A DNA stretch of 27,850 nt. Source: CBDUWP01 sp965370955. Its GTDB lineage: Bacteria; Planctomycetota; Phycisphaerae; Sedimentisphaerales; Anaerobacaceae. A model generated the notes under the pieces. It was given only the letters and a program-made list of their open reading frames with translations. It did no database searches and was not told the origin of the DNA. Of the stretch, positions 8,255 to 16,730 are shown in pieces. The stretch covers positions 1 through 27,850 of the forward strand of contig CBDUWP010000007.1 in the NCBI GenBank assembly GCA_965370955.1. The letters are read 5' to 3'. Positions within the stretch are counted from its first letter, which is position 1. Every line of letters starts with the position of its first letter. The position numbers were made by a program, and so were the translations under genes.

Positions 8255-9556
8255 ATGGAAATTGTTGTTAATCAGATTAGCTTTCATGATTGTCCGGTTC
8301 GGCTGCGAGAAAAGTGCAGCTTAGATCGTGGGCAAATTAAAAAATTGTTCGATTTAGCTAAAAATTGTAGAGAAATGGCTGAAGTGGTTGTTTTGCAAAC
8401 ATGCAACAGGGTTGAATTTTATAGCTATGTTGACGAGGGTTTCAATGTAACAAAATTTTGGCTGAACATAATATCACAAATACAAACAACCGAAGCTGCT
8501 GAGATTTTTAAGCAATATGTTGCAGAATCGAGAAACCAAAAAGCTGTGAAGCATTTGTTTGAATTGGTCTCAGGGCTAGATTCTCAAATGTTAGGTGAAA
8601 ACCAAATCATGGCCCAAATCAAAGATGCCTATGCCGAATCTGTAGACTTAAAAGCGAGCGGGATGATGTTCCATAAATTATTCCATATGGCTTTCAGGAC
8701 GTCAAAATTTGTGAGATCGCAAACGCAAATTTCCTCTGGAGCAGTTTCTGTTCCGGCGGCGGCTGTTGAAGTTGCAAAACAAAATATCGATATTGAAAAA
8801 AGCTATGCGATGATTATTGGAGCGGGATTTGCCGCTGAAAATATGGCCAGATTGCTTGCCAAAGCAAAAATCAAAGGACTGATCGTGGCAAATAGGACTA
8901 TTGTAAATGCAGAGAAGCTTTTGGCTAATATCGATGTGGCGAGCAAACGAACTATTAAAATCGAAGATATTGCAGATAATTTAGCTGATGTGCAATTGGT
9001 GATGAGTGCGGTAAGGGCTGATTGTTTAGTAATCAAAAAAGCAGATATTGAAAAAAAGATAGCTGGAAAAGTTGCTGCAGGAAACGAAAAGATTTTTATG
9101 ATTGATGTGGCTGTACCACGAAATATTGATCCAGCTATCAATGATCTCAAAATGGTGACATTGCTGAACATTGATGACCTTAGCTGTCAAGTGAATCAGA
9201 ATAAGGCCAGTAGGCAAATGCAGGTTCCTAAAACAAAAAAAATCATTGAGGGCTTTGTTGAGCAGCTGGCAAATTGGCATGATAATTTAGATGTTGTACC
9301 GTTGATACAAAAGCTTAACGAAAAGGCTCAAAATATTGCGGCGACAGAGATTGCCCGTTATGGGAAAGAATTTACAAACGATGATCAGGCAAAATTACAG
9401 GCTTTTGCTCAATCGCTGATGAGAAAAGTAATGCATGGTCCAATAGCTTTTCTAAAGCAAAAAAATGGCCAAGAATATGATCTGGATAAATTGCAGGCGG
9501 TTGATTTGATTGGTAAGATATTTTTAGATGGTGATCAAAATGAGGCCAGCTCATGA
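8255..9556 (+). CDS. hemA: Glutamyl-tRNA reductase
   Basis: The enzyme reduces glutamyl-tRNA(Glu) to glutamate-1-semialdehyde with NADPH, the first committed step of C5-pathway tetrapyrrole synthesis. At 433 residues it has the normal length. The catalytic cysteine C50 sits in VVLQTCNRVEFYSY, the same number as in E. coli. Other motifs are GLDSQMLGENQIMAQIKDAY, RTSKFVRSQTQISSGAVSVP, the nucleotide-binding MIIGAGFAAENMARLL, and a C-terminal dimerisation helix region. The ATG at 8255 has no Shine-Dalgarno sequence and follows a leader with T7 and T8 runs (8220-8254). The C-terminus overlaps hemC by four bases. There is no fused Met8/CysG domain. Confidence 0.96.
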   Translation: MEIVVNQISFHDCPVRLREKCSLDRGQIKKLFDLAKNCREMAEVVVLQTCNRVEFYSYVDEGFNVTKFWLNIISQIQTTEAAEIFKQYVAESRNQKAVKHLFELVSGLDSQMLGENQIMAQIKDAYAESVDLKASGMMFHKLFHMAFRTSKFVRSQTQISSGAVSVPAAAVEVAKQNIDIEKSYAMIIGAGFAAENMARLLAKAKIKGLIVANRTIVNAEKLLANIDVASKRTIKIEDIADNLADVQLVMSAVRADCLVIKKADIEKKIAGKVAAGNEKIFMIDVAVPRNIDPAINDLKMVTLLNIDDLSCQVNQNKASRQMQVPKTKKIIEGFVEQLANWHDNLDVVPLIQKLNEKAQNIAATEIARYGKEFTNDDQAKLQAFAQSLMRKVMHGPIAFLKQKNGQEYDLDKLQAVDLIGKIFLDGDQNEASS

Positions 9557-10482
9557 GGCGGGTGATAGTTGCAACCAGAGCTGGTGACCTTGCCATAAAA
9601 CAGGCAAATATTGTTATCTCAGAAATTGAAAAACAAGGTGATTTCAATTGTGAAATCCAAACTGTCACTACAGCCGGTGACACCGACCGAAAAACACCAT
9701 TGTGGAATCTTGAAAAGGATGGTTTTTTTACCTCAGCAATCGAACATCAGCTCTTAGAAGAAAAGGTTGATATTGCAGTGCATAGCTTGAAGGATTTGCC
9801 TATTTTATTTGATGATAGGCTTGTAGTTGCAGCTGTTTTCGATCGAAGATTTATTGGTGATTGTCTCATTGGGCCTCAACAAAACACAATTAAATCCATT
9901 GCCGATCTTAAGGTAAATGCCAAGATAGGCACTTCAAGTATAAGGCGAACTGTACAGCTTAAAAAACTTCGGAGTGATTTTGATGTCCAATCAATCAGGG
10001 GCAATGTCACTACCAGGATACAAAAGCTCGATCGAGGCGATTACGATGCGATCGTTTTGGCGAAAGCCGGGCTTATCAGGCTTGGACTTATCGATAGAAT
10101 CAGTTTTTGTTTTGATGTCGACAGTTTTTTGCCGGCGGCTGCGCAAGGTGCTATTGCTGTTCAAGTCAGAAAAAATGATACTGAAATGTTGGAACTTGTT
10201 TCCAAAATCAATGACAAAACCAACAATGTCACAGCAACAGCTGAAAGATTGGTATTAGCTAAAACTGGGCTCGGATGTCGAGGCCCAATCGGGGTCGTGG
10301 CTGAGATTGTCGATAAAAATCAATTGTCTATCAGGGCATTTGTAGCGGATGAAAAGGCTGAGCAGTTTATTTATGAAAAAGTTTGCGGAAAGTTTAGCGA
10401 ATATCAAAAATTGGCTGAGAAATTAGCGAACAAATTGTTAAATGGCGGTGCTGCGAGACTCTTAGGACAGGAACAGACGTAA
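9553..10482 (+). CDS. hemC: Porphobilinogen deaminase (hydroxymethylbilane synthase)
   Basis: It condenses four porphobilinogens to hydroxymethylbilane on a covalently bound dipyrromethane cofactor. At 309 residues it has the usual length. Motifs are TRAGDLAIKQANIV (N-terminal; a normally conserved Ser is Ala), HSLKDLP, GTSSIRRTVQL, IRGNVTTRIQKLDRGDYDAI, LPAAAQGAIAVQVR, and the cofactor cysteine C242 in LGCRGPIGVVAE. C242 has the same number as in E. coli. The ATG overlaps the hemA stop (ATGA), and the stop overlaps the next start (TAATG). Confidence 0.96.
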   Translation: MRRVIVATRAGDLAIKQANIVISEIEKQGDFNCEIQTVTTAGDTDRKTPLWNLEKDGFFTSAIEHQLLEEKVDIAVHSLKDLPILFDDRLVVAAVFDRRFIGDCLIGPQQNTIKSIADLKVNAKIGTSSIRRTVQLKKLRSDFDVQSIRGNVTTRIQKLDRGDYDAIVLAKAGLIRLGLIDRISFCFDVDSFLPAAAQGAIAVQVRKNDTEMLELVSKINDKTNNVTATAERLVLAKTGLGCRGPIGVVAEIVDKNQLSIRAFVADEKAEQFIYEKVCGKFSEYQKLAEKLANKLLNGGAARLLGQEQT

Positions 10483-12014
10483 TGGTTGGCGAAAATATAA
10501 AAAAAGCAAAGGTGTTTCTGGCAGGCGCAGGACCCGGAAAGGCTGACCTTGTGACTGTTGCGACGGTCAATGCTCTTGCGATTTGCGACTGTGTTATATA
10601 TGACAAATTGGTCAACAAATCATTGCTTAAACATGCGTCACCAAAGGCAGAGAAAATTGCGGTTCCAAAAAGAATTGCAAATGGCTCCGTTGATCAGGCA
10701 ACTATCAATAATATAATTCTCAAAAAAGCCGGCGAAGGCAAAATAATCGTAAGGCTGAAAGGCGGCGACCCCTGTATGTTTGGAAGGGGCGCAGAAGAAG
10801 CAAAATTGCTCAAAGATGCTGGAATTGATTTTGAAATCATACCGGCGGTTACGGCGGCGGTTGCGGCGGCTGAATTTGCAGGTTGTATCTTGACCAATCG
10901 AAACTATAGCAGTCAGGTTGTTTTTGTCACAGCAAGACAAGCTGGCGGCAAAATAATCGAAAACGTAGATTGGAAAATATTGGCTAATATACCGGCCACT
11001 GTTGTGTTTTATATGGGCTTAAATGTTATTGATGAAATCACGCAAAAGTTGATGGCTTTCGGTATGGCACAAGATTATCCGGCGGCTGTGATTTCAAAAG
11101 CCACTATGCCGAACCAAAAAACAATCAGGGCTACAGTGTCTGATGTTGCCTGCGAATGTGCCAAACAGAAAATTAAGTCGCCGGCGATCATCATTTTTGG
11201 AAAAGCCGCTGCCCCAGATGAAGCTCTCAAATGGCTGCAAAACAAACCGCTATTCGGTAAAAAAATAATTATCACAAGAGACGAAAAGGGCAATGATGAA
11301 TTGGCTCAAAAATTAGAAACTCAGTCAGCAGAGGTCATTCGCTGCGACACTGTGACGATTGAGTCATTGTTAGATGATGCAAAATTCAGGCGTATATTAA
11401 AACAAATTGAAGATTGCAAGTGGCTTATATTCACAAGTAAAATTGCGGTACAAATCTTTTTCGATTGGCTCAAAAATAGTAATAAAGATTGCAGGGCTTT
11501 AGCAGGCACTAAAATCGCTGCAATTGGAACGCAGACATCGAAGGCTTTAGCTGATGTTGGAATTATTGTTGATTTTATGCCTAAAACTTTCACGTCTAAA
11601 CAATTAGGCCAGCAATTGATAAAGCATGCAAAAATCGAGGGTGAAAATATATTGCTTCTAAGAAGCGATTTAGCAAGCGATGAACTCGGAAAAATCTTGG
11701 CGAAGGCAAAAGCGAACGTCAAAACAGAAGATCTGTACAGCCTCAAGCCGTCAGGAAAGATACATGAAGAAATCAAACAGCAGATTGACAATGGCGAAAT
11801 TGACTGGGTTATGTTTGCAAGCGGATTTTGCGCGAAAGTATTTATTGATAAATTTGGCAAAGATCGGTTAAATAGCTCCAAACTGAAAATCGCAGCTATT
11901 GGCCCAGTAACAGCAAAACAAATTGATGCTTATGGAATTCACGTTGATGCAGTAGCTGGTTGCCATACAATCGACGGGTTAATTGATGTGATAAAGGCGA
12001 CAGCGAATGATTAA
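10482..12014 (+). CDS. cobA-hemD: Fused uroporphyrinogen-III C-methyltransferase / uroporphyrinogen-III synthase
   Basis: The protein has 510 residues in two domains. The first (about 8-250) is a SUMT-type methyltransferase, with VFLAGAGPGKADLVTVATV, VRLKGGDPCMFGRGAEEAK and GCILTNRNYSSQVVFVTAR. It makes precorrin-2 from uroporphyrinogen III with two SAM. The second (about 256-510, from GKKIIITRDEKGNDELAQKL) is HemD, which closes hydroxymethylbilane to uroporphyrinogen III; HemD sequences are poorly conserved, so this half rests on position and the domain start. CobA-HemD fusions are known in Firmicutes and other anaerobes. Having the methyltransferase joined to the synthase channels uroporphyrinogen III toward siroheme, consistent with the ahb genes next to it. 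The start overlaps the hemC stop by one base, and the end overlaps ahbC by eight. Confidence 0.94.
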   Translation: MVGENIKKAKVFLAGAGPGKADLVTVATVNALAICDCVIYDKLVNKSLLKHASPKAEKIAVPKRIANGSVDQATINNIILKKAGEGKIIVRLKGGDPCMFGRGAEEAKLLKDAGIDFEIIPAVTAAVAAAEFAGCILTNRNYSSQVVFVTARQAGGKIIENVDWKILANIPATVVFYMGLNVIDEITQKLMAFGMAQDYPAAVISKATMPNQKTIRATVSDVACECAKQKIKSPAIIIFGKAAAPDEALKWLQNKPLFGKKIIITRDEKGNDELAQKLETQSAEVIRCDTVTIESLLDDAKFRRILKQIEDCKWLIFTSKIAVQIFFDWLKNSNKDCRALAGTKIAAIGTQTSKALADVGIIVDFMPKTFTSKQLGQQLIKHAKIEGENILLLRSDLASDELGKILAKAKANVKTEDLYSLKPSGKIHEEIKQQIDNGEIDWVMFASGFCAKVFIDKFGKDRLNSSKLKIAAIGPVTAKQIDAYGIHVDAVAGCHTIDGLIDVIKATAND

Positions 12015-13155
12015 TATCTCGAAATTATATTGCGATTTGGCAAGCGAATCGGACAAGTTGCGATACGTTGAACATAAGCTGGCTGGGCCAGTGGTAGTTT
12101 TTAATTGTACTGATAAATGCAATTTAAAATGCCGTCATTGTTATAGCGAATCCAAAAACACACAAAAACTGAAGGAACTCGACACCAATCAGGCAAAAAA
12201 ACTAATTAATCAAATAAAACAATGTCACTCGCCGGCGATTTTGTTTAGCGGAGGGGAACCTTTAGCAAGGGCAGACCTGTTTGACCTGTTGGAATATGCC
12301 AAAGAGATCAAAATGAATACGGTGATATCCACGAATGCAACGCTGATCGATGAGGCTGTAGCTAGTAAACTAAGACGGGCAAAAGTCAGGTACGTTGGCG
12401 TGTCAATTGATGGCGATGAAAAGTTTCACGATGGATTTAGAGGAGTTAAACAAAGCTTCAACAAAACAATAGAAGGAATAAAACATTGCCAAAAAGCAGG
12501 TCTGAAAGTTGGTTTGAGATTTACGATGACCAGCGAAAATGATGGGTTTGTGCCGTTTATCTTCGACCTTGCAAGGCAACACAATATCAGGCGGATATGT
12601 TTTTATCATTTAATCAAGGTTGGCAGGGCAAAGGACGAATGTTGCCAATTAAGTTTGCAGAAAACCAGACAAGCTATCGATACGATCATCGATTTGACGC
12701 AAAAAGCAGTGCAAGATGGTGCAATTGATGAGGTTTTGACCGTTGGCAATCATGCAGATGGCCCTTATCTATTGACGAGAATGCAGCAAGAATCAAAAGA
12801 TGCCGAATATGAAAAAGCATTGCAATTTTTGCGGTATAATGGTGGAAATAAAGTTGGGCAAAAAATATCGGCAGTGAGTTTTGATGGGAATGTGTATGCC
12901 GACCAGTTTTGGCGAAATTATAGCTTGGGCAATGTCACTGAAAAAAGCTTTGGCAAGATATGGAATAATAAAAATGAGCCGGTGCTGAAGATGCTCAATA
13001 ATAAAAATGAGTTTGCTGACAAAAGATGTAAAAAATGTAAATGGTTTGAGATATGTAAGGGCAATTGGCGGTTTTTGACTGATAGTCCTGACGAAAAAAA
13101 CTGGACAAATGAGCCACTATGCTATTTGTTAGACAGCGAAATTTATGAATCTTAA
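12007..13155 (+). CDS. ahbC: Radical SAM 12,18-didecarboxysiroheme deacetylase (AhbC/NirJ family)
   Basis: It removes the two acetate side chains of 12,18-didecarboxysiroheme to give Fe-coproporphyrin III in the siroheme route to heme. The 382-residue protein begins MINISKLYCDLASESDKLRY, close to the conserved N-terminus of the NirJ/AhbC family. The SAM-binding 4Fe-4S cysteines are C38, C42 and C45 (DKCNLKCRHCYSE), followed by the LFSGGEPLARADLF glycine motif and VSIDGDEKFHDGFRG. A C-terminal cysteine cluster (CKKCKWFEICKGN, with a last Cys in PLCYLL) fits an auxiliary cluster. The order ahbC-hemB-ahbD is the one I recall for Desulfovibrio vulgaris, which supports AhbC rather than AhbD here. 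The ATG lies inside the cobA-hemD end. Confidence 0.9.
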   Translation: MINISKLYCDLASESDKLRYVEHKLAGPVVVFNCTDKCNLKCRHCYSESKNTQKLKELDTNQAKKLINQIKQCHSPAILFSGGEPLARADLFDLLEYAKEIKMNTVISTNATLIDEAVASKLRRAKVRYVGVSIDGDEKFHDGFRGVKQSFNKTIEGIKHCQKAGLKVGLRFTMTSENDGFVPFIFDLARQHNIRRICFYHLIKVGRAKDECCQLSLQKTRQAIDTIIDLTQKAVQDGAIDEVLTVGNHADGPYLLTRMQQESKDAEYEKALQFLRYNGGNKVGQKISAVSFDGNVYADQFWRNYSLGNVTEKSFGKIWNNKNEPVLKMLNNKNEFADKRCKKCKWFEICKGNWRFLTDSPDEKNWTNEPLCYLLDSEIYES

Positions 13156-13185
13156 ATATGATGAGCCATAAAAGGAAATCAAACA

Positions 13186-14160
13186 ATGCAATTTCCACTA
13201 AATAGAATGAAAAGGCTTCGCAAGTCGAAATCAATGCGAAATCTCGTTAGCGAAACAGTCTTGACTGTAAACGATTTGGTAATGCCGATGTTCGTCAAAG
13301 ACGGTAACAAAATTAAAGAGCCGATAAGCTCGATGGATTCGATTTGTTGCTTGTCACCGGATATGGCAGTGACTGAAGCAACGGAGATTGCCTCTCTCGG
13401 CATTAAAGCAGTGCTCCTATTTGGTCAAGCTAGAAAAAAGGACAAAAATGGCAGCGATGCTTGGGCGGATGACGGTCCTGTGCAAAAAACCATTAAAGCC
13501 ATCAAAAAACAAGTCCCGGATTTGGTCGTCATGACGGATGTCTGTTTGTGCGGCTATACTGAAGATGGCCATTGCGGAATCGTGAACGAACAAAAGCAAA
13601 TCGATAATGATAAAAGCTGCGAATTGCTGGCTAAGATTGCTTTGTCACATGCTATGGCTGGGGCGGACGTGGTGGCGCCGTCGGATATGAATGATGGAAA
13701 TGTTTTAGCTGTCAGGCAAATGCTTGAGGCGAAGGGTTTTAAGGATGTCGCGATCATGGCTTATTCGGCGAAATATGCATCGTGTTTTTATGGCCCATTT
13801 AGAGAGGCGGCTGATTCTGCAGCAGTTTTCGGCGATAGAAAATCTTATCAAATGGATCCTGCAAATGCTAAGCAGGCTATCTGCGAGGTTAAATTGGATG
13901 TCACTCAAGGGGCGGACATTGTAATGATTAAGCCGGCTCTTTGCTATTTGGATATTGTAGCGAAGGTTAGGCAGGCGGTGGATTGTCCTGTTGCGGCGTA
14001 TAATGTTAGCGGCGAATTCATGATGATAAACGCTGCCGCGAGACAAGGGCTAATCGATAAAAATCAAGCTATTATCGAAACGCTGGTCTCCATTAAAAGA
14101 GCTGGGGCTGATATCATTATTACATATTTTGCGAAAGAGGCGGCTGAATTATTAAAATGA
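13186..14160 (+). CDS. hemB: Porphobilinogen synthase (delta-aminolevulinic acid dehydratase)
   Basis: It condenses two 5-aminolevulinates to porphobilinogen. The 324-residue protein has the zinc-type active site: C120, C122 and C130 in DVCLCGYTEDGHCGI, the same numbers as in E. coli. The two Schiff-base lysines are K196 (MAYSAKYASCFYGPF) and K249 (IVMIKPALCYLDI). It is therefore a zinc-dependent enzyme, not the magnesium-only type. AAAGGAAA precedes the ATG at 13186. It sits between the two radical SAM genes, 30 bases after ahbC and overlapping ahbD by four bases (ATGA). Confidence 0.97.
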   Translation: MQFPLNRMKRLRKSKSMRNLVSETVLTVNDLVMPMFVKDGNKIKEPISSMDSICCLSPDMAVTEATEIASLGIKAVLLFGQARKKDKNGSDAWADDGPVQKTIKAIKKQVPDLVVMTDVCLCGYTEDGHCGIVNEQKQIDNDKSCELLAKIALSHAMAGADVVAPSDMNDGNVLAVRQMLEAKGFKDVAIMAYSAKYASCFYGPFREAADSAAVFGDRKSYQMDPANAKQAICEVKLDVTQGADIVMIKPALCYLDIVAKVRQAVDCPVAAYNVSGEFMMINAAARQGLIDKNQAIIETLVSIKRAGADIIITYFAKEAAELLK

Positions 14161-15185
14161 AAAGTGAACACAAAAAAAATGCACCGCGAATAATAGCTTT
14201 TGAATTGACGAGAAAATGCAGATTCAATTGTGCCCATTGCAGAGCTGATGCTTCAAATGAAAGCCAGATACTAACAACGTCCCAGTGCGAAAAAATCTTA
14301 GAGTCAATAGCTGATTTTAACAAGTCGGTGGTTATTATGACTGGCGGCGAGCCGACAGAGCGTGATGACATCTATCATTTGATTAGCTATGGTAACAGGT
14401 TAGGGCTCAAAATCGTTATGGCGACCTGTGGATATACTATTGATGATGCAGTGATGCAAAAATTTAAACAGGCGGGGTTATTGGCGGTGTCACTATCTCT
14501 CGATGGCGATAGTGCAGAAACTCATGATGCTTTCAGAAGAACAAAAGGCGCTTTCGATATAACGGTTGCGGCAGCAAAAATCATCAAAAAATCCGGCATT
14601 AGATTTCAAATCAATATGACGATAAGTAAAATAAATGTTGAGCAGGTGACTTCTGTTGCGAAAATTGCCCAAAAACTTGGAGCCTATTGCTTCAATCCCT
14701 TTGTGCTTGTGCCAACAGGCAGGGGAATCGAGATTAAAAACCAGCTTCTATCAGCGAGTCAATATGACCAATTATTGAAAAAATTACTCGAAATCAAAAA
14801 AGAAATCCCGATAGAATTGAGAGTGACATGTGGGCCGCAATTTGCCAGAATATGCGATAGTTCAGGCGAAAAATTAAGCCAGTCAACCTCCGGATGTATG
14901 GGCGCAAAAGGGTTTGGCTTTATCAGCTATAAAGGCGATGTTCAAATTTGTGGATTTTTGGATATTTCTGCGGGCAATTTAATTGATAACGGTTTTGATT
15001 TTAAAAAAATATGGCTGCAATCAGAATTCCTTAACGAAATTAGAAATAGAGAAAATTTCAAAGGCGGTTGTCAAAGATGCCAATCTGTCGACCTTTGCGG
15101 TGGGTGCAGAGCAAGAGCCTATGCTGCGACAGGGGACTATATGCAATCGGACCCAATTTGCGGATATTTGCCAAATCAAAATTAA
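14157..15185 (+). CDS. ahbD: Radical SAM heme synthase (AhbD)
   Basis: It oxidatively decarboxylates the two propionates of Fe-coproporphyrin III to vinyl groups, the last step to protoheme in the siroheme-dependent route. The 342-residue protein has SAM-cluster cysteines C21, C25 and C28 (ELTRKCRFNCAHCRADA), preceded by PRIIAFE as typical of AhbD. MTGGEPTERDD and LSLDGDSAETHDAFR follow. The C-terminal twitch/SPASM-like region CQRCQSVDLCGGCRARAYAA ... DPICGYL is a near-signature for AhbD and holds the auxiliary 4Fe-4S cluster ligands. The start overlaps hemB by four bases. Confidence 0.93.
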   Translation: MKSEHKKNAPRIIAFELTRKCRFNCAHCRADASNESQILTTSQCEKILESIADFNKSVVIMTGGEPTERDDIYHLISYGNRLGLKIVMATCGYTIDDAVMQKFKQAGLLAVSLSLDGDSAETHDAFRRTKGAFDITVAAAKIIKKSGIRFQINMTISKINVEQVTSVAKIAQKLGAYCFNPFVLVPTGRGIEIKNQLLSASQYDQLLKKLLEIKKEIPIELRVTCGPQFARICDSSGEKLSQSTSGCMGAKGFGFISYKGDVQICGFLDISAGNLIDNGFDFKKIWLQSEFLNEIRNRENFKGGCQRCQSVDLCGGCRARAYAATGDYMQSDPICGYLPNQN

Positions 15186-15205
15186 ATATATTAGTAAAGA
15201 AAAAA

Positions 15206-16177
15206 ATGCAAACCTTAAGCCAATTTGATTGTGAATTGATAGATATTCTTCAAATGCCGTTAGCTATTTGCGAAAAGCCATTCGACAAGATTGCTAAACA
15301 ACTTGGCTCAAATCCAGAAGAGGTCATTAAAGAATCAAATTATCTTTTTGATAAAGGATTTATAAAATATATAACCGCTGCTGTAAATGCCAAAGCTCTT
15401 GGCAAGGTGACAACCTTAATGGTTGCAAAAGTTCAGCATGACAAAGTGGATCAAGTAGCAGGATATATCAATCGACAAGCAAACGTTTCGCATAATTATT
15501 TAAGGGCTAATGAATATAATCTGTGGTTTACTGCTCAAGGCCAAAGCCAAAAGCAAATCGAGAAGCAATTTAAAAAAATAGGTGACATGTTCCAAGTTGA
15601 GTTTCATAGCTTGCCGGCTGAAAAGGTTTTTAAATTAGATGTAAGATTTAATCTTGCGACGAAACCTGTCGCTAAAATTATTGAAAAACAACCGTGTTTA
15701 CAAAATTGCGAAGTTGTTGTTTTATCTGATATACAAAAGCGTATATTGGGTCGATTGCAAAAAGGATTAAGGCCGAAAGAAAATATGTTCGATATTTTTG
15801 ATAACGAAGGGATTCGTCAAGAGCAGGTAATTGAGATAATTAAGGGGTTAGTTGAAAAAAAGGTGATAAAAAAAATAAGGGCAGTGGTAGATTATAAAAA
15901 GCTTGGATTCAAAGCGAATATTATGTTTGCCGCTAAGGCAGAAGAAAAAAACATAGACGAAAATGGCTGGAAATTGGCATCCCTACAGCAGGTTAGTCAC
16001 TGTTATAGACGGCCGGCTTTTGAAAAATGGCCGTACAATCTTTATGCTATGGCTCATGCGATTGATAAAGCTGAGCTTGTCGCTATTTTAGAAAATTTTG
16101 CCAAAGAATCGGACATTAAAGAGTTTCAAATGCTGGAAACTGTAAGAGAGCTTAAAAAACAGCCAGTAACATATTGA
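15206..16177 (+). CDS. ahbAB: Single-chain siroheme decarboxylase, AhbA-AhbB fusion
   Basis: Siroheme decarboxylase removes carboxyls from the C12 and C18 acetates of siroheme to give 12,18-didecarboxysiroheme. AhbA and AhbB are normally separate Lrp/AsnC-like subunits of ~150-170 residues; this 323-residue protein carries both. Domain 1 (about 5-150) has a winged-helix start (FDCELIDILQMPLAICEKPF) and the AhbA-like VSHNYLRANEYNLWFTA (H96, R100). Domain 2 (about 168-320) has LSDIQKRILGRLQKG and the AhbB-like VSHCYRRPAFEKWPYNLYAM (H265). The position after R100 where related proteins usually show His is Asn (N102). The ATG at 15206 is chosen because the frame upstream lies inside ahbD and the family motif begins right after it. 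The gene ends the heme block, convergent with hisI. Confidence 0.92.
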   Translation: MQTLSQFDCELIDILQMPLAICEKPFDKIAKQLGSNPEEVIKESNYLFDKGFIKYITAAVNAKALGKVTTLMVAKVQHDKVDQVAGYINRQANVSHNYLRANEYNLWFTAQGQSQKQIEKQFKKIGDMFQVEFHSLPAEKVFKLDVRFNLATKPVAKIIEKQPCLQNCEVVVLSDIQKRILGRLQKGLRPKENMFDIFDNEGIRQEQVIEIIKGLVEKKVIKKIRAVVDYKKLGFKANIMFAAKAEEKNIDENGWKLASLQQVSHCYRRPAFEKWPYNLYAMAHAIDKAELVAILENFAKESDIKEFQMLETVRELKKQPVTY

Positions 16178-16203
16178 AGTCTAGCTGTCATCAAAACCTG
16201 CGT

Positions 16204-16617
16204 TTATTTTTTATAGGCTTGTTTTGGATCGTAAACTTTTTCAGCGATAAATTCGAGTTGGTCAGATTCAGCGACATTGACATTGCGATAAAAGCATGAT
16301 TGATAGCCAACGTGACATTGGCCTTGATCGACTTTGACTTTGAGGATTAAACAATCCTGATCGCAGTCGACGAGAATCTGTTGAACCTTTTGAGTGTGGC
16401 CGCTTTCTTCGCCTTTACGCCATAATTTTTGGCGGGATCGGCTGAAATAAATTGCATTTCCCGTTTCTATTGTTAAATCGAGAGCTTCTTTGTTCATGTA
16501 GGCAACCATCAAAATTTTATTTGTATCGACATCTTGGGCTATAGCGGTTATCAGTCCGCTGGCGTCAAATTTGGGGACGAAATTTGTTCCTGTTTCTATT
16601 TGTTTGCTGCTGCTCAT
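16204..16617 (-). CDS. hisI: Phosphoribosyl-AMP cyclohydrolase
   Basis: This enzyme opens the adenine ring of phosphoribosyl-AMP in the third step of histidine synthesis. The 137-residue protein is the monofunctional form, without the HisE pyrophosphohydrolase domain. Motifs are DVDTNKILMVAYMNKEALDL, IYFSRSRQKLWRKGEESGHT, the metal-site DCDQDCLILKVKVDQ, and CHVGYQSCFYR. The ATG at 16617 is preferred to the in-frame TTG nine bases earlier because AGGAG (complement of 16628-16632) is ten bases from the ATG but only one from the TTG. It is the only minus-strand gene found. Its 3' end faces ahbAB with 26 bases between and no hairpin. No other his gene is in the window. Confidence 0.95.
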   Translation of the reverse strand: MSSSKQIETGTNFVPKFDASGLITAIAQDVDTNKILMVAYMNKEALDLTIETGNAIYFSRSRQKLWRKGEESGHTQKVQQILVDCDQDCLILKVKVDQGQCHVGYQSCFYRNVNVAESDQLEFIAEKVYDPKQAYKK

Positions 16618-16646
16618 TATGCACAAGCTCCTAAATATTTTTACAA

Positions 16647-16675
16647 TTGTTATGGAGCAGTCTAACTGTTATGAT
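16647..16675 (+). promoter_or_regulatory. Candidate sigma-70 promoter for the flippase-like gene
   Basis: TTGTTA (16647-16652) and TATGAT (16670-16675) are separated by exactly 17 bases. They match the consensus boxes at 4/6 and 5/6 positions. The site lies between hisI (minus) and the gene starting at 16731, where a divergent promoter pair is expected. Confidence 0.4.
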
Positions 16676-16730
16676 GAATAAAAACAAGAAATAATCATTT
16701 TGGGTATTTTGGTTTTTTAGGGAATTAATT

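Noticed and set aside
8255..9556. HemA fused to a precorrin-2 dehydrogenase/ferrochelatase (Met8-like) domain
   Set aside because: At 433 residues the protein is fully accounted for by the HemA catalytic, nucleotide-binding and dimerisation parts.
15068..15205. Longer N-terminus for the AhbA-AhbB protein
   Set aside because: The upstream 46 codons lie within ahbD in another frame and look unlike the family; the conserved domain begins right after Met 15206.
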